DNA of 26,533 nucleotides from GCA-002282575 sp964646525. GTDB lineage: Bacteria; Pseudomonadota; Gammaproteobacteria; Thiomicrospirales; Thiomicrospiraceae. The DNA is taken from positions 1 through 26,533 of the forward strand of contig CAZYER010000021.1 of assembly GCA_964646525.1 (NCBI GenBank), in the 5' to 3' direction. Made by a program: the position numbers and the translations under genes. Within the stretch, counting starts at the first letter, position 1, and each line of letters starts with the position of its first letter. The notes below the pieces were generated by a model. That model worked only from the letters and a program-made list of their open reading frames with translations. It was not told the origin of the DNA and searched no databases. Positions 1-6,949 of this stretch are shown piece by piece.

Positions 1-168
1 GCTTTTGTTGGCTCTAATTCGGCACTGGTAGCTCCTGTAACCATTGGGGATCGGGCTACCATCGGAGCTGGTTCGGTGATTACCAAAGATACGCCTGATG
101 ACCAACTGACCTTAGCACGAGCTAAACAGGTGACGATTGCGACTTGGCAACGTCCTGTTAAGAAATAA
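1..168 (+). CDS. glmU: GlmU, C-terminal fragment (bifunctional UDP-GlcNAc pyrophosphorylase / GlcN-1-P acetyltransferase)
   Basis: Partial gene: the reading frame is open from base 1 and ends at TAA 166-168, giving the last 55 residues. It reads as the end of the left-handed beta-helix acetyltransferase domain of GlmU, with hexapeptide-type turns (VAPVTIGDRATIGAGSVITK) followed by the family's usual C-terminal tail LTLARAKQ...WQRPVKK. GlmU acetylates glucosamine-1-phosphate and uridylylates the product to UDP-GlcNAc in the cytoplasm, feeding peptidoglycan and LPS synthesis. Complete glmS follows after 21 bases, the common gammaproteobacterial glmU-glmS arrangement, so the two are probably cotranscribed. 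The N-terminal nucleotidyltransferase domain lies outside the window. Confidence 0.93.
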   Translation, partial: AFVGSNSALVAPVTIGDRATIGAGSVITKDTPDDQLTLARAKQVTIATWQRPVKK

Positions 169-189
169 GAATTTTGGAGATAAGAAAGT

Positions 190-2037
190 ATGTGTGGAAT
201 CGTTGGTGGTGTTGCAGAGCGTAATGTCGTTCCCATTTTAATTGAAGGCTTACGTCGTCTTGAGTATCGTGGTTATGACTCAGCGGGTTTGGCGGTATTA
301 AATGAAAAAGGGATTGATCGCGCTCGTGCTGTTGGTAAGGTGCAAAATCTTGCAGATTTAGTCGCAGAAGAAGGTGTTGCGGGCGTTTACGGTATTGCTC
401 ATACCCGCTGGGCAACGCATGGCAAGCCAGCGGAACGTAATGCGCATCCGCATGTTTCAGAAGATCGTATTGTGTTGGTACATAATGGCATTATCGAAAA
501 TGCTTTCGACTTGCGTGAAGCTATGCAAGCACAAGGGGTGGTCTTCTCTTCAGAAACCGATACGGAAGTGGTGGTGCATTTACTGGCGAAAGAAAGTAAG
601 AAAACGAGTGATTGGTTACAGGCTGTTAAAAATACCCTCGCTAAATTGCACGGTTCTTTTGCCTTGGCGATTTTGAATAAAGACATTCCTGGTCGTATGA
701 TTGTGGCGCGTGAAGGCAGTCCATTGGTGATTGGTTTGGGTTTTGGTGAGAAGTTTGTCGCTTCTGATCAAATGGCGCTATTGCCAGTAACGCAACAGTT
801 CATTTTCCTAGAAGAAGGCGATGTCGCTGACATTACGAAAGATAGTCTAACCATTTACGATCGTCAGTGGCGTCGATTAGAGTCGTCTGAGCGTCCTGTG
901 GTACAAAGTAACCTAACCAATGATTCGGTGAGCAAGGGTGAGTATCGTCACTTTATGCTTAAAGAAATTCATGAGCAACCGAGTTTGATCGCTGAATCGC
1001 TTGAAGGTCGTTTATTGCCTAATGGGGTGGTTTCTAACTTGTTAGGCCCTGATTCGGATGACATGCTGCGTTCGATTGAAGCGATTAAAGTGGTCGGTTG
1101 CGGTACCAGCTTTTTATCGGGAGAGGTGGCGCGTTACTGGCTGGAGTATTTGGTCGATATGCCTTGCCAAGTCGAGATTGCCAGTGAGTTCCGTTATCGT
1201 CAGCCGTCGATGTTCAAAAATACGTTGATGGTGTTCATTTCTCAGTCGGGTGAAACAGCTGATACGCTTTCCGCGATGCGCGAGGCTAAAGCGCGAGGCT
1301 TTAAGACATTGGCAGTGGTGAATGTGCCAGAAAGCAGTATGGTGCGTGAGGCGGATATGGTGCTGCTCACGCGCGCGGGTCGTGAAATGTCGGTAGCCTC
1401 AACCAAAGGCTTTACCACGCAGTTGGTGGCGATGATGTTGTTAGTATTGGCGATTGGTAAAGCTAAAGGCAATCTGAAAGATGCCGATGCGCAAGTGATT
1501 GTGAATGAATTGCGTGCATTGCCAGATGTATTACGTCAGGTGTTGTTAAAAGACGATGAAATTCAACAGATGGCTCAGAAATTGGCGTTGAAAGACAATG
1601 CGATGTTCCTAGGTCGTGGTTTTATGTACCCGATTGCCGAAGAGGGTGCGTTAAAGATGAAAGAGTTGTCTTACATTCATGCCGAAGCCTATCCAGCGGG
1701 TGAGTTAAAGCACGGCCCTCTGGCATTGATCGATGAGAAGATGCCCGTGGTGTCTGTTGCGCCGAATGACGTGTTGTGGGCGAAGTTAAAATCTAACTTA
1801 GAGGAAGTATCAGCACGTGGCGGTGAGTTGTTTGTCTTTTCAGCCGCTGGCATGATTGATCCGAGTGAGTTTGAGCACGCGCGCTATCACAATATTTGTT
1901 TGCCGATTCAGCTGACTTCATTAGCACCTGTCGCTTATGTTGTGCCTTTGCAGTTGTTGGCTTACCATACGGCGGTGATTCGTGGCACTGACGTGGATCA
2001 GCCGCGTAATTTGGCGAAATCTGTAACGGTAGAGTAA
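190..2037 (+). CDS. glmS: Glutamine--fructose-6-phosphate aminotransferase (isomerizing)
   Basis: GlmS makes glucosamine-6-phosphate from fructose-6-phosphate and glutamine, the entry step to UDP-GlcNAc. The 615-residue product starts MCGIVGGV, so Cys2 is the glutaminase nucleophile once Met1 is removed. An N-terminal class II glutamine amidotransferase domain (about 2-230, with HTRWATHG and HNGIIEN) is followed by two SIS sugar-isomerase domains (about 285-425, with GCGTSF and SQSGETADT; about 455-600, with GRGFMYPIAEEGALKMKE). It ends in the family signature DQPRNLAKSVTVE, so the gene is complete, and the length is close to the usual 609. The ATG at 190 has a GGAG ribosome site about 10 bases upstream. 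It follows glmU by 21 bases and is followed after 4 bases by a toxin-antitoxin pair. No ribozyme or GlmZ-type site was recognised. Confidence 0.97.
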   Translation: MCGIVGGVAERNVVPILIEGLRRLEYRGYDSAGLAVLNEKGIDRARAVGKVQNLADLVAEEGVAGVYGIAHTRWATHGKPAERNAHPHVSEDRIVLVHNGIIENAFDLREAMQAQGVVFSSETDTEVVVHLLAKESKKTSDWLQAVKNTLAKLHGSFALAILNKDIPGRMIVAREGSPLVIGLGFGEKFVASDQMALLPVTQQFIFLEEGDVADITKDSLTIYDRQWRRLESSERPVVQSNLTNDSVSKGEYRHFMLKEIHEQPSLIAESLEGRLLPNGVVSNLLGPDSDDMLRSIEAIKVVGCGTSFLSGEVARYWLEYLVDMPCQVEIASEFRYRQPSMFKNTLMVFISQSGETADTLSAMREAKARGFKTLAVVNVPESSMVREADMVLLTRAGREMSVASTKGFTTQLVAMMLLVLAIGKAKGNLKDADAQVIVNELRALPDVLRQVLLKDDEIQQMAQKLALKDNAMFLGRGFMYPIAEEGALKMKELSYIHAEAYPAGELKHGPLALIDEKMPVVSVAPNDVLWAKLKSNLEEVSARGGELFVFSAAGMIDPSEFEHARYHNICLPIQLTSLAPVAYVVPLQLLAYHTAVIRGTDVDQPRNLAKSVTVE

Positions 2038-2041
2038 AGCT

Positions 2042-2326
2042 ATGCGCTTAACCGATGAAGAAGTTACCTTGCTTAAACAAAGCTTAAGCTCTTTGTCTGG
2101 TGAGGCGCAATTGTATTTATTTGGAAGCCGAGTGGATGATGATAAGCGTGGCGGTGATATTGACTTGTTAGTCGTGTCATCACACCTGACGAAGCGAGAT
2201 TTACGTCAATTGCGTATCGATTTTTGTCATCGTTTTGGCGATCAAAAATTGGATGTTGTTTTAGATGATGGGGCGTTTGAGAATGTGTTTCATCAGGTGA
2301 TTCGAGAGAAAGCGATACGTTTATGA
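2042..2326 (+). CDS. MntA-like nucleotidyltransferase antitoxin
   Basis: A 94-residue minimal nucleotidyltransferase. Gly28-Ser29 followed by Asp39-Ile-Asp41 gives the GS-x9-DxD active-site signature of the MNT fold, and FGSRVDDDKRGGDIDLLVV is the core. In the known MntA/HepT pairs the MNT protein is an antitoxin that AMPylates a tyrosine next to the HEPN active site of its partner. The next gene is exactly such a partner and its ATG overlaps this stop codon (ATGA), so the two are translationally coupled. It starts 4 bases after glmS and probably rides on glmS transcription; I see no promoter of its own. Family assignment is firm. AMPylation by this particular protein is inferred. Confidence 0.85.
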   Translation: MRLTDEEVTLLKQSLSSLSGEAQLYLFGSRVDDDKRGGDIDLLVVSSHLTKRDLRQLRIDFCHRFGDQKLDVVLDDGAFENVFHQVIREKAIRL

Positions 2327-2772
2327 TACACATGGATGCTAAGCTTAAACAAGATGCTTCACTACTCGCTAAGCAGATTTATTGGCTGAATTTGTCTTAT
2401 CAGCAGTGTCACGTTGTTGGTGTTAAGGCGGATTACTCAATCGAAGAGTTTGGTTATTTTGAAACCTTGTGTAGCCGATATAGCCGGAGTATGGACTTTT
2501 TGATTCGTAAAATGTTTCGGACACTTGACGAGTATGAGCTTGAAAATCAAGGAACACTGATTGACGTCGTTAATCGGGCGCATAAACGCCAACTATTTGA
2601 TGATGTGGATGAAATTCGCTTGATGAAAGACATCCGCAACACCATTGTGCATGAGTATATTGAAGATGAGTTGGTTGATGTATTTGATGAAGTACTTCAA
2701 TACAGTCAGCGCTTGCTTGAAATTATGGGCAATACACAAGCCTATATGAATAAATTGATAGAAGTGAAGTAG
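2323..2772 (+). CDS. HepT-like HEPN-domain RNase toxin
   Basis: A 149-residue, mainly helical protein with the HEPN motif R-x4-H-x-Y, seen as Arg105-NTIV-His110-Glu-Tyr112. In HepT-family toxins Arg and His form a ribonuclease site, and the Tyr is the residue AMPylated by the MNT antitoxin. The start at 2323 overlaps the antitoxin stop by four bases; an alternative ATG three codons later (2332) would lose the overlap. All three key residues are present, so the toxin looks intact. Antitoxin first, toxin second is a common order for this pair. The position between glmS and ubiA, with no phage or transposase genes, suggests a stable chromosomal insertion. RNA target unknown. Confidence 0.85.
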   Translation: MIHMDAKLKQDASLLAKQIYWLNLSYQQCHVVGVKADYSIEEFGYFETLCSRYSRSMDFLIRKMFRTLDEYELENQGTLIDVVNRAHKRQLFDDVDEIRLMKDIRNTIVHEYIEDELVDVFDEVLQYSQRLLEIMGNTQAYMNKLIEVK

Positions 2773-3100
2773 TGACTGATGATATTCCGTTTCTGCGGGC
2801 GTTGTGAAACACTCAGAGCACAACTGTTGATTCAAGGAGAGTCTAAGTGAACCTTGATCAAGTAAAGTTTAGTTAAAATACAAAAGCACAAAAACCATGT
2901 TTAGCCCAAAAAATTATCCATCAAAAGTTTTTATTAGGGGGTTAGCTTGAGTGGCTTTTTGCATCAGACTTATCTGGTGTTAAGAAATGCTAGGTAAATT
3001 TGACAAGTAGGAGTCTTGCTCCAATAATGTTTGTTACCAATCCAAATAATGAATAGCTGTTTGCAGCGTGATCACCCTCTTGAGAGTGTCTAGTTAACTT
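2773..3100. other. 328-bp intergenic stretch between hepT-like gene and ubiA
   Basis: No convincing gene here. It is AT-rich and holds a weak inverted repeat (gttgtg 2801-2806 with cacaac 2819-2824, no T run), a perfect 10-base palindrome CTTGATCAAG at 2853-2862, a 17-base stretch starting at 2854 that recurs with one mismatch at about 18190, and the ubiA promoter at 3000-3028 (separate entry). The many short stops in all frames argue against a missed CDS. Confidence 0.6.
3000..3028 (+). promoter_or_regulatory. Predicted sigma-70 promoter for ubiA
   Basis: A perfect -35 TTGACA at 3000-3005, a 17-base spacer and AATAAT (5 of 6 to consensus) at 3023-3028. Transcription would begin near 3035, leaving about 65 bases before the ubiA ATG. 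A short inverted repeat GGAG-N5-CTCC (3010-3022) lies within the spacer; too short to call an operator. Confidence 0.65.
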
Positions 3101-3689
3101 ATGTCGTTTTCTGTATTCCCCTACCTTCGTCTTATGCGCTTAGATAAGCCCGTTGGTACCTACTTGGTATTATTGCCAGCACTGATCGCGCTATGGTTGG
3201 CGTCTGAGGGTTTTCCACCATTATGGGAATTGGTTGTGTTCGTGCTCGGTGCTTTTGTCATGCGTTCAGCTGGATGCGTCATTAACGATTATGCTGACCG
3301 TGATTGGGATGGTGCGGTGGCGCGTACTTGCGATCGTCCGTTGGCTTGTGGTGAGGTGTCACCTAAAGCGGCATTAGTTCTGTTCGTTGGGTTGTTGTTA
3401 TTGGGCGGCTTGCTGGTGCTGACCTTGCGTTCAGAGGTCTTACTTTGGGCTCTAGGTGCAGTATTTTTGGNNNNNNNNNNNNNNNNNNNNNNNNNNNNNN
3501 NNNNNNNNNNNNNNNNNNNNNNNNNNNNNNNNNNNNNNNNNNNNNNNNNNNNNNNNNNNNNNNNNNNNNNTTGCTTGGCAACTTTGGTTGGTACGAGAGG
3601 GTGAAAGAGAAGCCGCTTTTCGGGCGTTCAAATCGAATACTTGGATAGGAGTGATGTTATGGTTAGGCGTGGTATTATCGTATCTTTAA
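3101..3689 (+). CDS. ubiA: 4-hydroxybenzoate polyprenyltransferase, interrupted by an assembly gap
   Basis: UbiA attaches the polyprenyl tail to 4-hydroxybenzoate in ubiquinone synthesis and is an integral inner-membrane protein. The N-terminal 123 residues before the gap contain RLDKPVGT, transmembrane segments and the Mg-diphosphate site NDYADRDWD (Asn62 to Asp70), followed by ARTCDRPLACGEVS. After the 100 Ns, a different frame reads AWQLWLVREGEREAAFRAFKSNTW and ends at TAA 3687-3689, which matches the UbiA C-terminus. UbiA is normally about 290 residues, so some 125-130 residues are missing, including the second Asp-rich motif. The frame change is explained by the arbitrary gap length, not by mutation. 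A strong promoter lies at 3000-3028; only a weak ribosome site (GAGAG) precedes the ATG. The next gene starts inside the 3' end. Confidence 0.9.
3471..3570. other. Assembly gap (100 Ns) inside ubiA
   Basis: Exactly 100 undetermined bases, the usual placeholder for a gap of unknown size. Comparing the two UbiA fragments with the family length suggests that roughly 390 bases are really missing, so downstream coordinates are offset from the true chromosome. Confidence 0.95.
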
Positions 3690-4006
3690 TGGTGTTACTA
3701 GGTGTGGGCTTGGGCGCTTGCACACAAGAATCGCAAAATCAGATTTCGCGCAGTATTCAAAACTGGACAGGCACGAATGGTGTGGTTGAAGTTTATGCGG
3801 GTGAAAAGGTGGTGCGTCGTTTTATTCAAGTGGATAAGTTGTCAACCGCTTACGGTACCAGCGATGGACAAGCCCGCCCTTATCGATTCGGCTATGGTGT
3901 GTTGGACGAAAACCTGAATTTTGTTAAAGATCCTGAAGAGAAAAAAGTGTATTTTGAATTGGGAGAATACACAGCACAGTATATTTTCTTCGAGAGCCCT
4001 CGTTAA
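3659..4006 (+). CDS. Conserved small lipoprotein of unknown function
   Basis: A 115-residue protein with a lipoprotein signal: MVRR, a hydrophobic stretch, then lipobox L18-G-A-Cys21. Cys21 would be acylated, and Thr at +2 does not signal inner-membrane retention, so outer-membrane sorting is likely. The mature part (about 95 residues) has no domain I can name; it is rich in beta-prone, aromatic and charged residues (VEVYAGEKVVRRFIQVDKLSTA). I prefer the ATG at 3659 over the upstream in-frame TTG at 3641, because AGGAG at 3647-3651 sits 7 bases before it and the signal peptide then starts properly. It overlaps the ubiA 3' end by 31 bases, and its stop shares a base with the esterase ATG (TAATG), so the three genes look like one operon. 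Confidence 0.75.
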   Translation: MVRRGIIVSLMVLLGVGLGACTQESQNQISRSIQNWTGTNGVVEVYAGEKVVRRFIQVDKLSTAYGTSDGQARPYRFGYGVLDENLNFVKDPEEKKVYFELGEYTAQYIFFESPR

Positions 4007-4617
4007 TGCAGCCGAGTTGTGTCATTGCGTTGCACGGCTTGGGTGCTGATGGTCGCGACTTAATGCCCTTACAGCAGATGATGGGCATGGATGACGTGCC
4101 TTGGTTGTTTCCCGATGCTCCCGAGTTGTCGGTTACTGCCAATATGGGTATGCGTATGCCCGCTTGGTTTGATATTTTAGGCTTCAACCCGACTGATCCA
4201 GTCGATCAACAGGGCATTGCGCAGAGTGCGGCTAAGGTGCACGCCTTAATGGCGGAGCAAGCGGCAAGGGGAGTTGATCTGAGTCGCATGGTGCTATTGG
4301 GTTTTTCGCAGGGTGGAGTGGTTGCCTTGCATGCGGCTTTGTCTGGCGCTATGCGGGTGGGTGCGGTGGTGGGCTTGTCGACTTGGTTGCCAGCGTCGCA
4401 TGCCTTGGCTGGGTTATCAGCCGAACAGCAACAAACGCCTATTTGGTTAGGTCATGGGCGTTTCGATAACATTGTGCCTATGGCAGCACATGAGCGCGCT
4501 AAGGTGAAATTAAGCGATTTAGGGGTTAGGCAGGTTGTCAGTGCGAGTTATCCGATGGCGCACAGTATTTTGCCTGAAGAATTAGACGATGTAACCGTTT
4601 GGTTAGCACGCCTGTAA
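4006..4617 (+). CDS. Carboxylesterase / acyl-protein thioesterase-like alpha/beta hydrolase
   Basis: A 203-residue cytoplasmic alpha/beta hydrolase of the phospholipase/carboxylesterase (APT) family, whose members hydrolyse short acyl esters or thioesters; the natural substrate cannot be told. Visible features are HGLGADGRD at 10-18 (oxyanion region), the nucleophile Ser101 in GFSQGG, Asp154 in HGRFDNIVP and His186 in YPMAHSI, so the full catalytic triad is present. There is no signal peptide. Start and upstream lipoprotein stop overlap by one base, giving translational coupling, and a perfect 26-base palindrome ends the operon 11 bases downstream. Confidence 0.85.
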   Translation: MQPSCVIALHGLGADGRDLMPLQQMMGMDDVPWLFPDAPELSVTANMGMRMPAWFDILGFNPTDPVDQQGIAQSAAKVHALMAEQAARGVDLSRMVLLGFSQGGVVALHAALSGAMRVGAVVGLSTWLPASHALAGLSAEQQQTPIWLGHGRFDNIVPMAAHERAKVKLSDLGVRQVVSASYPMAHSILPEELDDVTVWLARL

Positions 4618-4627
4618 GTGTCAAAAG

Positions 4628-4653
4628 TAAAGCCGCTCAATTGAGCGGCTTTA
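4628..4653. terminator. Bidirectional hairpin terminator between esterase and ppnP
   Basis: A perfect 26-base palindrome with arms TAAAGCCGCTCAA and its complement, GC-rich in the middle and with A/T runs at both edges. It lies between two convergent genes and can serve both strands. Confidence 0.8.
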
Positions 4654-4674
4654 ATGATATTGAGCGGTCTTTAA

Positions 4675-4986
4675 TTAACCGAAGTGGCACACGTAATGAA
4701 CGTCTTCGGTGACTTCAATTACAAACTTGCCATTTTCAGGCACGGCAAAGGTAAATGCGCCGTCAAAAGACTGCCAGTCACCATCGTTAATGCTGACTTT
4801 ACCCTTGCCTTGCAATAATTCCATGATTTCAGGGATACCAACATTGAACGTCAAGATCGAAGGTAAAATCACACCGACGCTTTTGCGCGTACCGTCAGCG
4901 AAAATGACTGTGTGGCTAACACATTTTCCGTCGAAGTAAACATTGGCTGTTTTGGTGACTGACACTTGATCGAACTGATTGCTCAT
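4675..4986 (-). CDS. ppnP: Pyrimidine/purine nucleoside phosphorylase PpnP (DUF1255)
   Basis: A 103-residue single-domain cupin of the PpnP/YaiE family, which phosphorolyses a broad range of nucleosides to base and ribose-1-phosphate. Family features are the N-terminal NVYFDGKCVSHTV, the central KSVGVILPSILTF...PEIMELLQGKG and the ending FVIEVTEDVHYVCHFG; the length is close to the usual 94-105. I take the ATG at 4986, which has AAGGAAA 6 bases before it on the minus strand; the longer open frame to 5019 adds 11 residues unlike the family. The MITE copy ends only about 21 bases upstream of this ATG, so the promoter must lie in or beyond the element. Confidence 0.88.
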   Translation of the reverse strand: MSNQFDQVSVTKTANVYFDGKCVSHTVIFADGTRKSVGVILPSILTFNVGIPEIMELLQGKGKVSINDGDWQSFDGAFTFAVPENGKFVIEVTEDVHYVCHFG

Positions 4987-5007
4987 GTTGCGTTTCCTTA
5001 AATTAAT

Positions 5008-5163
5008 AAATGGGCACATCTAATAACCCAGTGGGTAGGAAGTCTGAAGGAAGGGGTTGCTAAAAATAGCATGTAACACATTGATAAAAACCTTCTTTCA
5101 GCTAAAAAATAAACTTGGGAAGTCTAAAAACATGCGAAGCGAGGTTTTTAGAGTTTCCCAAAT
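5008..5163. mobile_element. MITE-like element, copy A (148 bp plus 4-bp target duplications)
   Basis: The element core is 5012-5159, from GGGCACATCTAATAACC to the imperfect inverse at the right end (revcomp GGGAAACTCTAAAAACC, 13 of 17 matching). The 4-bp direct repeats AAAT at 5008-5011 and 5160-5163 flank it precisely and look like a target-site duplication. Internally it holds a long hairpin (CTGAAGGAAGGGG pairing with CCTTCTTTCAG) and a second hairpin (CTAAAAAC / GTTTTTAG around ATGCGAAGCGAG). No coding capacity. A second copy at 17979-18127 is about 91% identical by hand count. It would need a transposase from a full-length IS elsewhere; the IS family is not identified, though a 4-bp duplication is seen in some IS5-type elements. 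Confidence 0.85.
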
Positions 5164-5218
5164 GATTGATGAAGCAGTTTACGAGGTTAAACTCTGAATG
5201 GCAAGCCATGAGCTTGTG

Positions 5219-5914
5219 CTATTGATGGGGTAAGGCTCTCGCCAGTGTAACTAAATGCAGGTGTTGCACGCCTTCGGATTGCAGTAACTGACTACATACT
5301 TGAGCGGTTGATCCTGTGGTGTAAACATCATCGACCAACACAATGCGTTGATGCTGGTGTAAGGCGTGCGCTTCGACACTAAAAGCACCGCGCAGGTTTT
5401 GTTGTCGTGCGGTTTTATCTAAACCCGCTTGGCTATCGGTGTGGATATGACGTATTAATGCTTTGTCGAGCAGTGGCAGTTCTAGGTGCTTACTGACTTG
5501 CTTGGCCAATTGATAGGCAGTATTAAAACCACGTTTGCGTAATTTGTGCGGATGCATGGGTACGGCAATAATGGCCGTGGCTTCGCTGGTGAGCTTCATG
5601 GCCTGCATCCAACCGAAAAAAGCTTCTGTTAACACCCGCTCTGCTGAAGCTTGTTTGCCGTATTTCCAGCGTCGCATCAACTGGGTGATCGTACCATCAT
5701 AAATGAAACAACTGTGTGCTGCTTGCCAAACAGGAGGCGTGTTTGCACAACTGGCGCAGACGCTATGGTCATCGTTGGGTAGGGCGCAGAGCGGACAAGC
5801 CGTGTTAATCACATGAACGTCGGTGGCACAGCCAGCGCAGAGTTCATCTTTATCCGCCGTGGCACCGCAGAGTTGGCAGTGGGGTGGCAATAGGAATCTT
5901 TCGAGCCAGTTCAT
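5219..5914 (-). CDS. comF: ComF family phosphoribosyltransferase-like protein
   Basis: A 231-residue protein with an N-terminal zinc-finger-like part carrying four CxxC pairs (Cys13/16, 26/29, 40/43, 53/56) and a C-terminal type I phosphoribosyltransferase fold with the PRPP loop VLVDDVYTTGST at about 192-203. ComF proteins act in natural transformation, helping internalise or load single-stranded DNA in the cytoplasm; the nucleotide role is not settled. The RKRGFNTAYQLAK and TDSQAGLDKTARQQNLRGAF segments are typical of the family. It is divergent from bioB with 63 bases between the start codons, a familiar gammaproteobacterial arrangement. The start at 5914 matches the normal N-terminus of the family (WLERFLLPPHCQLC). 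Confidence 0.9.
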   Translation of the reverse strand: MNWLERFLLPPHCQLCGATADKDELCAGCATDVHVINTACPLCALPNDDHSVCASCANTPPVWQAAHSCFIYDGTITQLMRRWKYGKQASAERVLTEAFFGWMQAMKLTSEATAIIAVPMHPHKLRKRGFNTAYQLAKQVSKHLELPLLDKALIRHIHTDSQAGLDKTARQQNLRGAFSVEAHALHQHQRIVLVDDVYTTGSTAQVCSQLLQSEGVQHLHLVTLARALPHQ

Positions 5915-5977
5915 GTTAGCCTCGCGTTTGATGGTAAAATAAGCGAATACATAGATATTATCACAAGGGAATGCAGC
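5915..5977. promoter_or_regulatory. Divergent control region comF / bioB
   Basis: Sixty-three bases between opposite start codons must hold at least part of both promoters. A weak candidate for bioB is TTGATG with TAGATA 18 bases later. I looked for a BirA-type palindrome (TTGTAAACC-like arms) and did not find one, so biotin control here is unresolved. AAGGGAA precedes the bioB ATG. Confidence 0.4.
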
Positions 5978-6943
5978 ATGGCATTAGGCGATATTCGTCA
6001 CGACTGGACGTTAGAAGAAGTGCAAGCACTGCTTGCGCAACCGTTTAACGATTTGATTTTTCAAGCGCAAACGGTACATCGTCAGCATTTTGATGCCAAT
6101 AGCGTGCAAACTTCGACCTTACTAAACATTAAAACGGGCGGCTGTGCTGAGGACTGTTCTTACTGTTCACAAAGCGCGCGCTACGATACTGGCTTAGAAA
6201 AAGAGCAGATGATGCAGTTGGACGAGGTGCTCAGCAAAGCGAAAGCAGCGAAAGACAGCGGCGCTACCCGTTTTTGCATGGGAGCAGCTTGGCGCAATCC
6301 GAATGCTAAGGATTTCGAGCTGGTGCTGGCGATGGTGCGTGGCGTGAAAGATCTAAATATGGAAGCCTGCTGTACGCTGGGTATGCTGAATGATGAGCAA
6401 GCGAGTCGGTTAAAAGAAGCAGGTTTGGATTATTACAACCATAATTTAGACACTTCTGAAGCCTATTATCCGCAGGTGATTACCACACGCAGTTTCCAAG
6501 ATCGCTTAGATACCTTGGCGCGTGTGCGCAAGCAGGGTATGAAAGTCTGTTCGGGTGGCATTATTGGCTTGGGTGAGGGTGAAGGGGATCGCGCCCAGCT
6601 ATTGCGTACCTTTGCTAACTTGCCAGAGCATCCGCACTCAGTACCGATCAATCTGCTGGTGCCGATTGAAGGCACGCCTTTAGCCGATATGCGTGGTAAA
6701 ACTGATCCCTTCGACTTTATTCGTGTCATTGCCGCGGCACGTATTATGATGCCGACTTCTTATGTGCGTTTATCGGCGGGTCGAAGCTCAATGAGTGATG
6801 AAACGCAAGCTCTGTGCTTTTTAGCGGGTGCTAACTCCATTTTTTACGGTGAAAAACTGCTCACTGCCGATAACCCTGACGCACAGCATGACCGCTTATT
6901 GTTTAAGCGTCTAGGCTTAACCCAAGCAGCGAGTGGCTGTTAG
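5978..6943 (+). CDS. bioB: Biotin synthase
   Basis: BioB is the radical-SAM enzyme that inserts sulfur into dethiobiotin, the last step of biotin synthesis. The 321-residue product has the SAM-cluster motif Cys56-x3-Cys60-x2-Cys63 (GGCAEDCSYC). The ligands of the sacrificial [2Fe-2S] cluster are Cys100 (RFCMGAAW), Cys131 (ACCTLG), Cys191 (VCSGGI) and the arginine of YVRLSAGR (Arg264). Length and motifs match functional family members. It heads the bioBFHC operon; bioF starts 6 bases after its stop. Complete, no anomalies. Confidence 0.97.
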   Translation: MALGDIRHDWTLEEVQALLAQPFNDLIFQAQTVHRQHFDANSVQTSTLLNIKTGGCAEDCSYCSQSARYDTGLEKEQMMQLDEVLSKAKAAKDSGATRFCMGAAWRNPNAKDFELVLAMVRGVKDLNMEACCTLGMLNDEQASRLKEAGLDYYNHNLDTSEAYYPQVITTRSFQDRLDTLARVRKQGMKVCSGGIIGLGEGEGDRAQLLRTFANLPEHPHSVPINLLVPIEGTPLADMRGKTDPFDFIRVIAAARIMMPTSYVRLSAGRSSMSDETQALCFLAGANSIFYGEKLLTADNPDAQHDRLLFKRLGLTQAASGC

Positions 6944-6949
6944 GTCGCT

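Noticed and set aside
158..415. Minus-strand open frame over the start of glmS, and many similar antisense frames across the window
   Set aside because: They mirror strong coding frames on the other strand, show no family features and have no plausible ribosome sites.
2801..2824. Inverted repeat GTTGTG/CACAAC as a terminator after the toxin gene
   Set aside because: Only six pairs, a 12-base loop and no T run.
2779..2850. Possible 23-codon frame after the HEPN gene
   Set aside because: No ribosome site, no recognisable features and too short to separate from chance.
3445..3689. Apparent frameshift or second gene after the N run
   Set aside because: The downstream frame matches the UbiA C-terminus; the frame change follows from the arbitrary gap length.
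5915..5977. BirA operator upstream of bioB
   Set aside because: No paired TTGTAAACC-like arms with the usual spacing were found.
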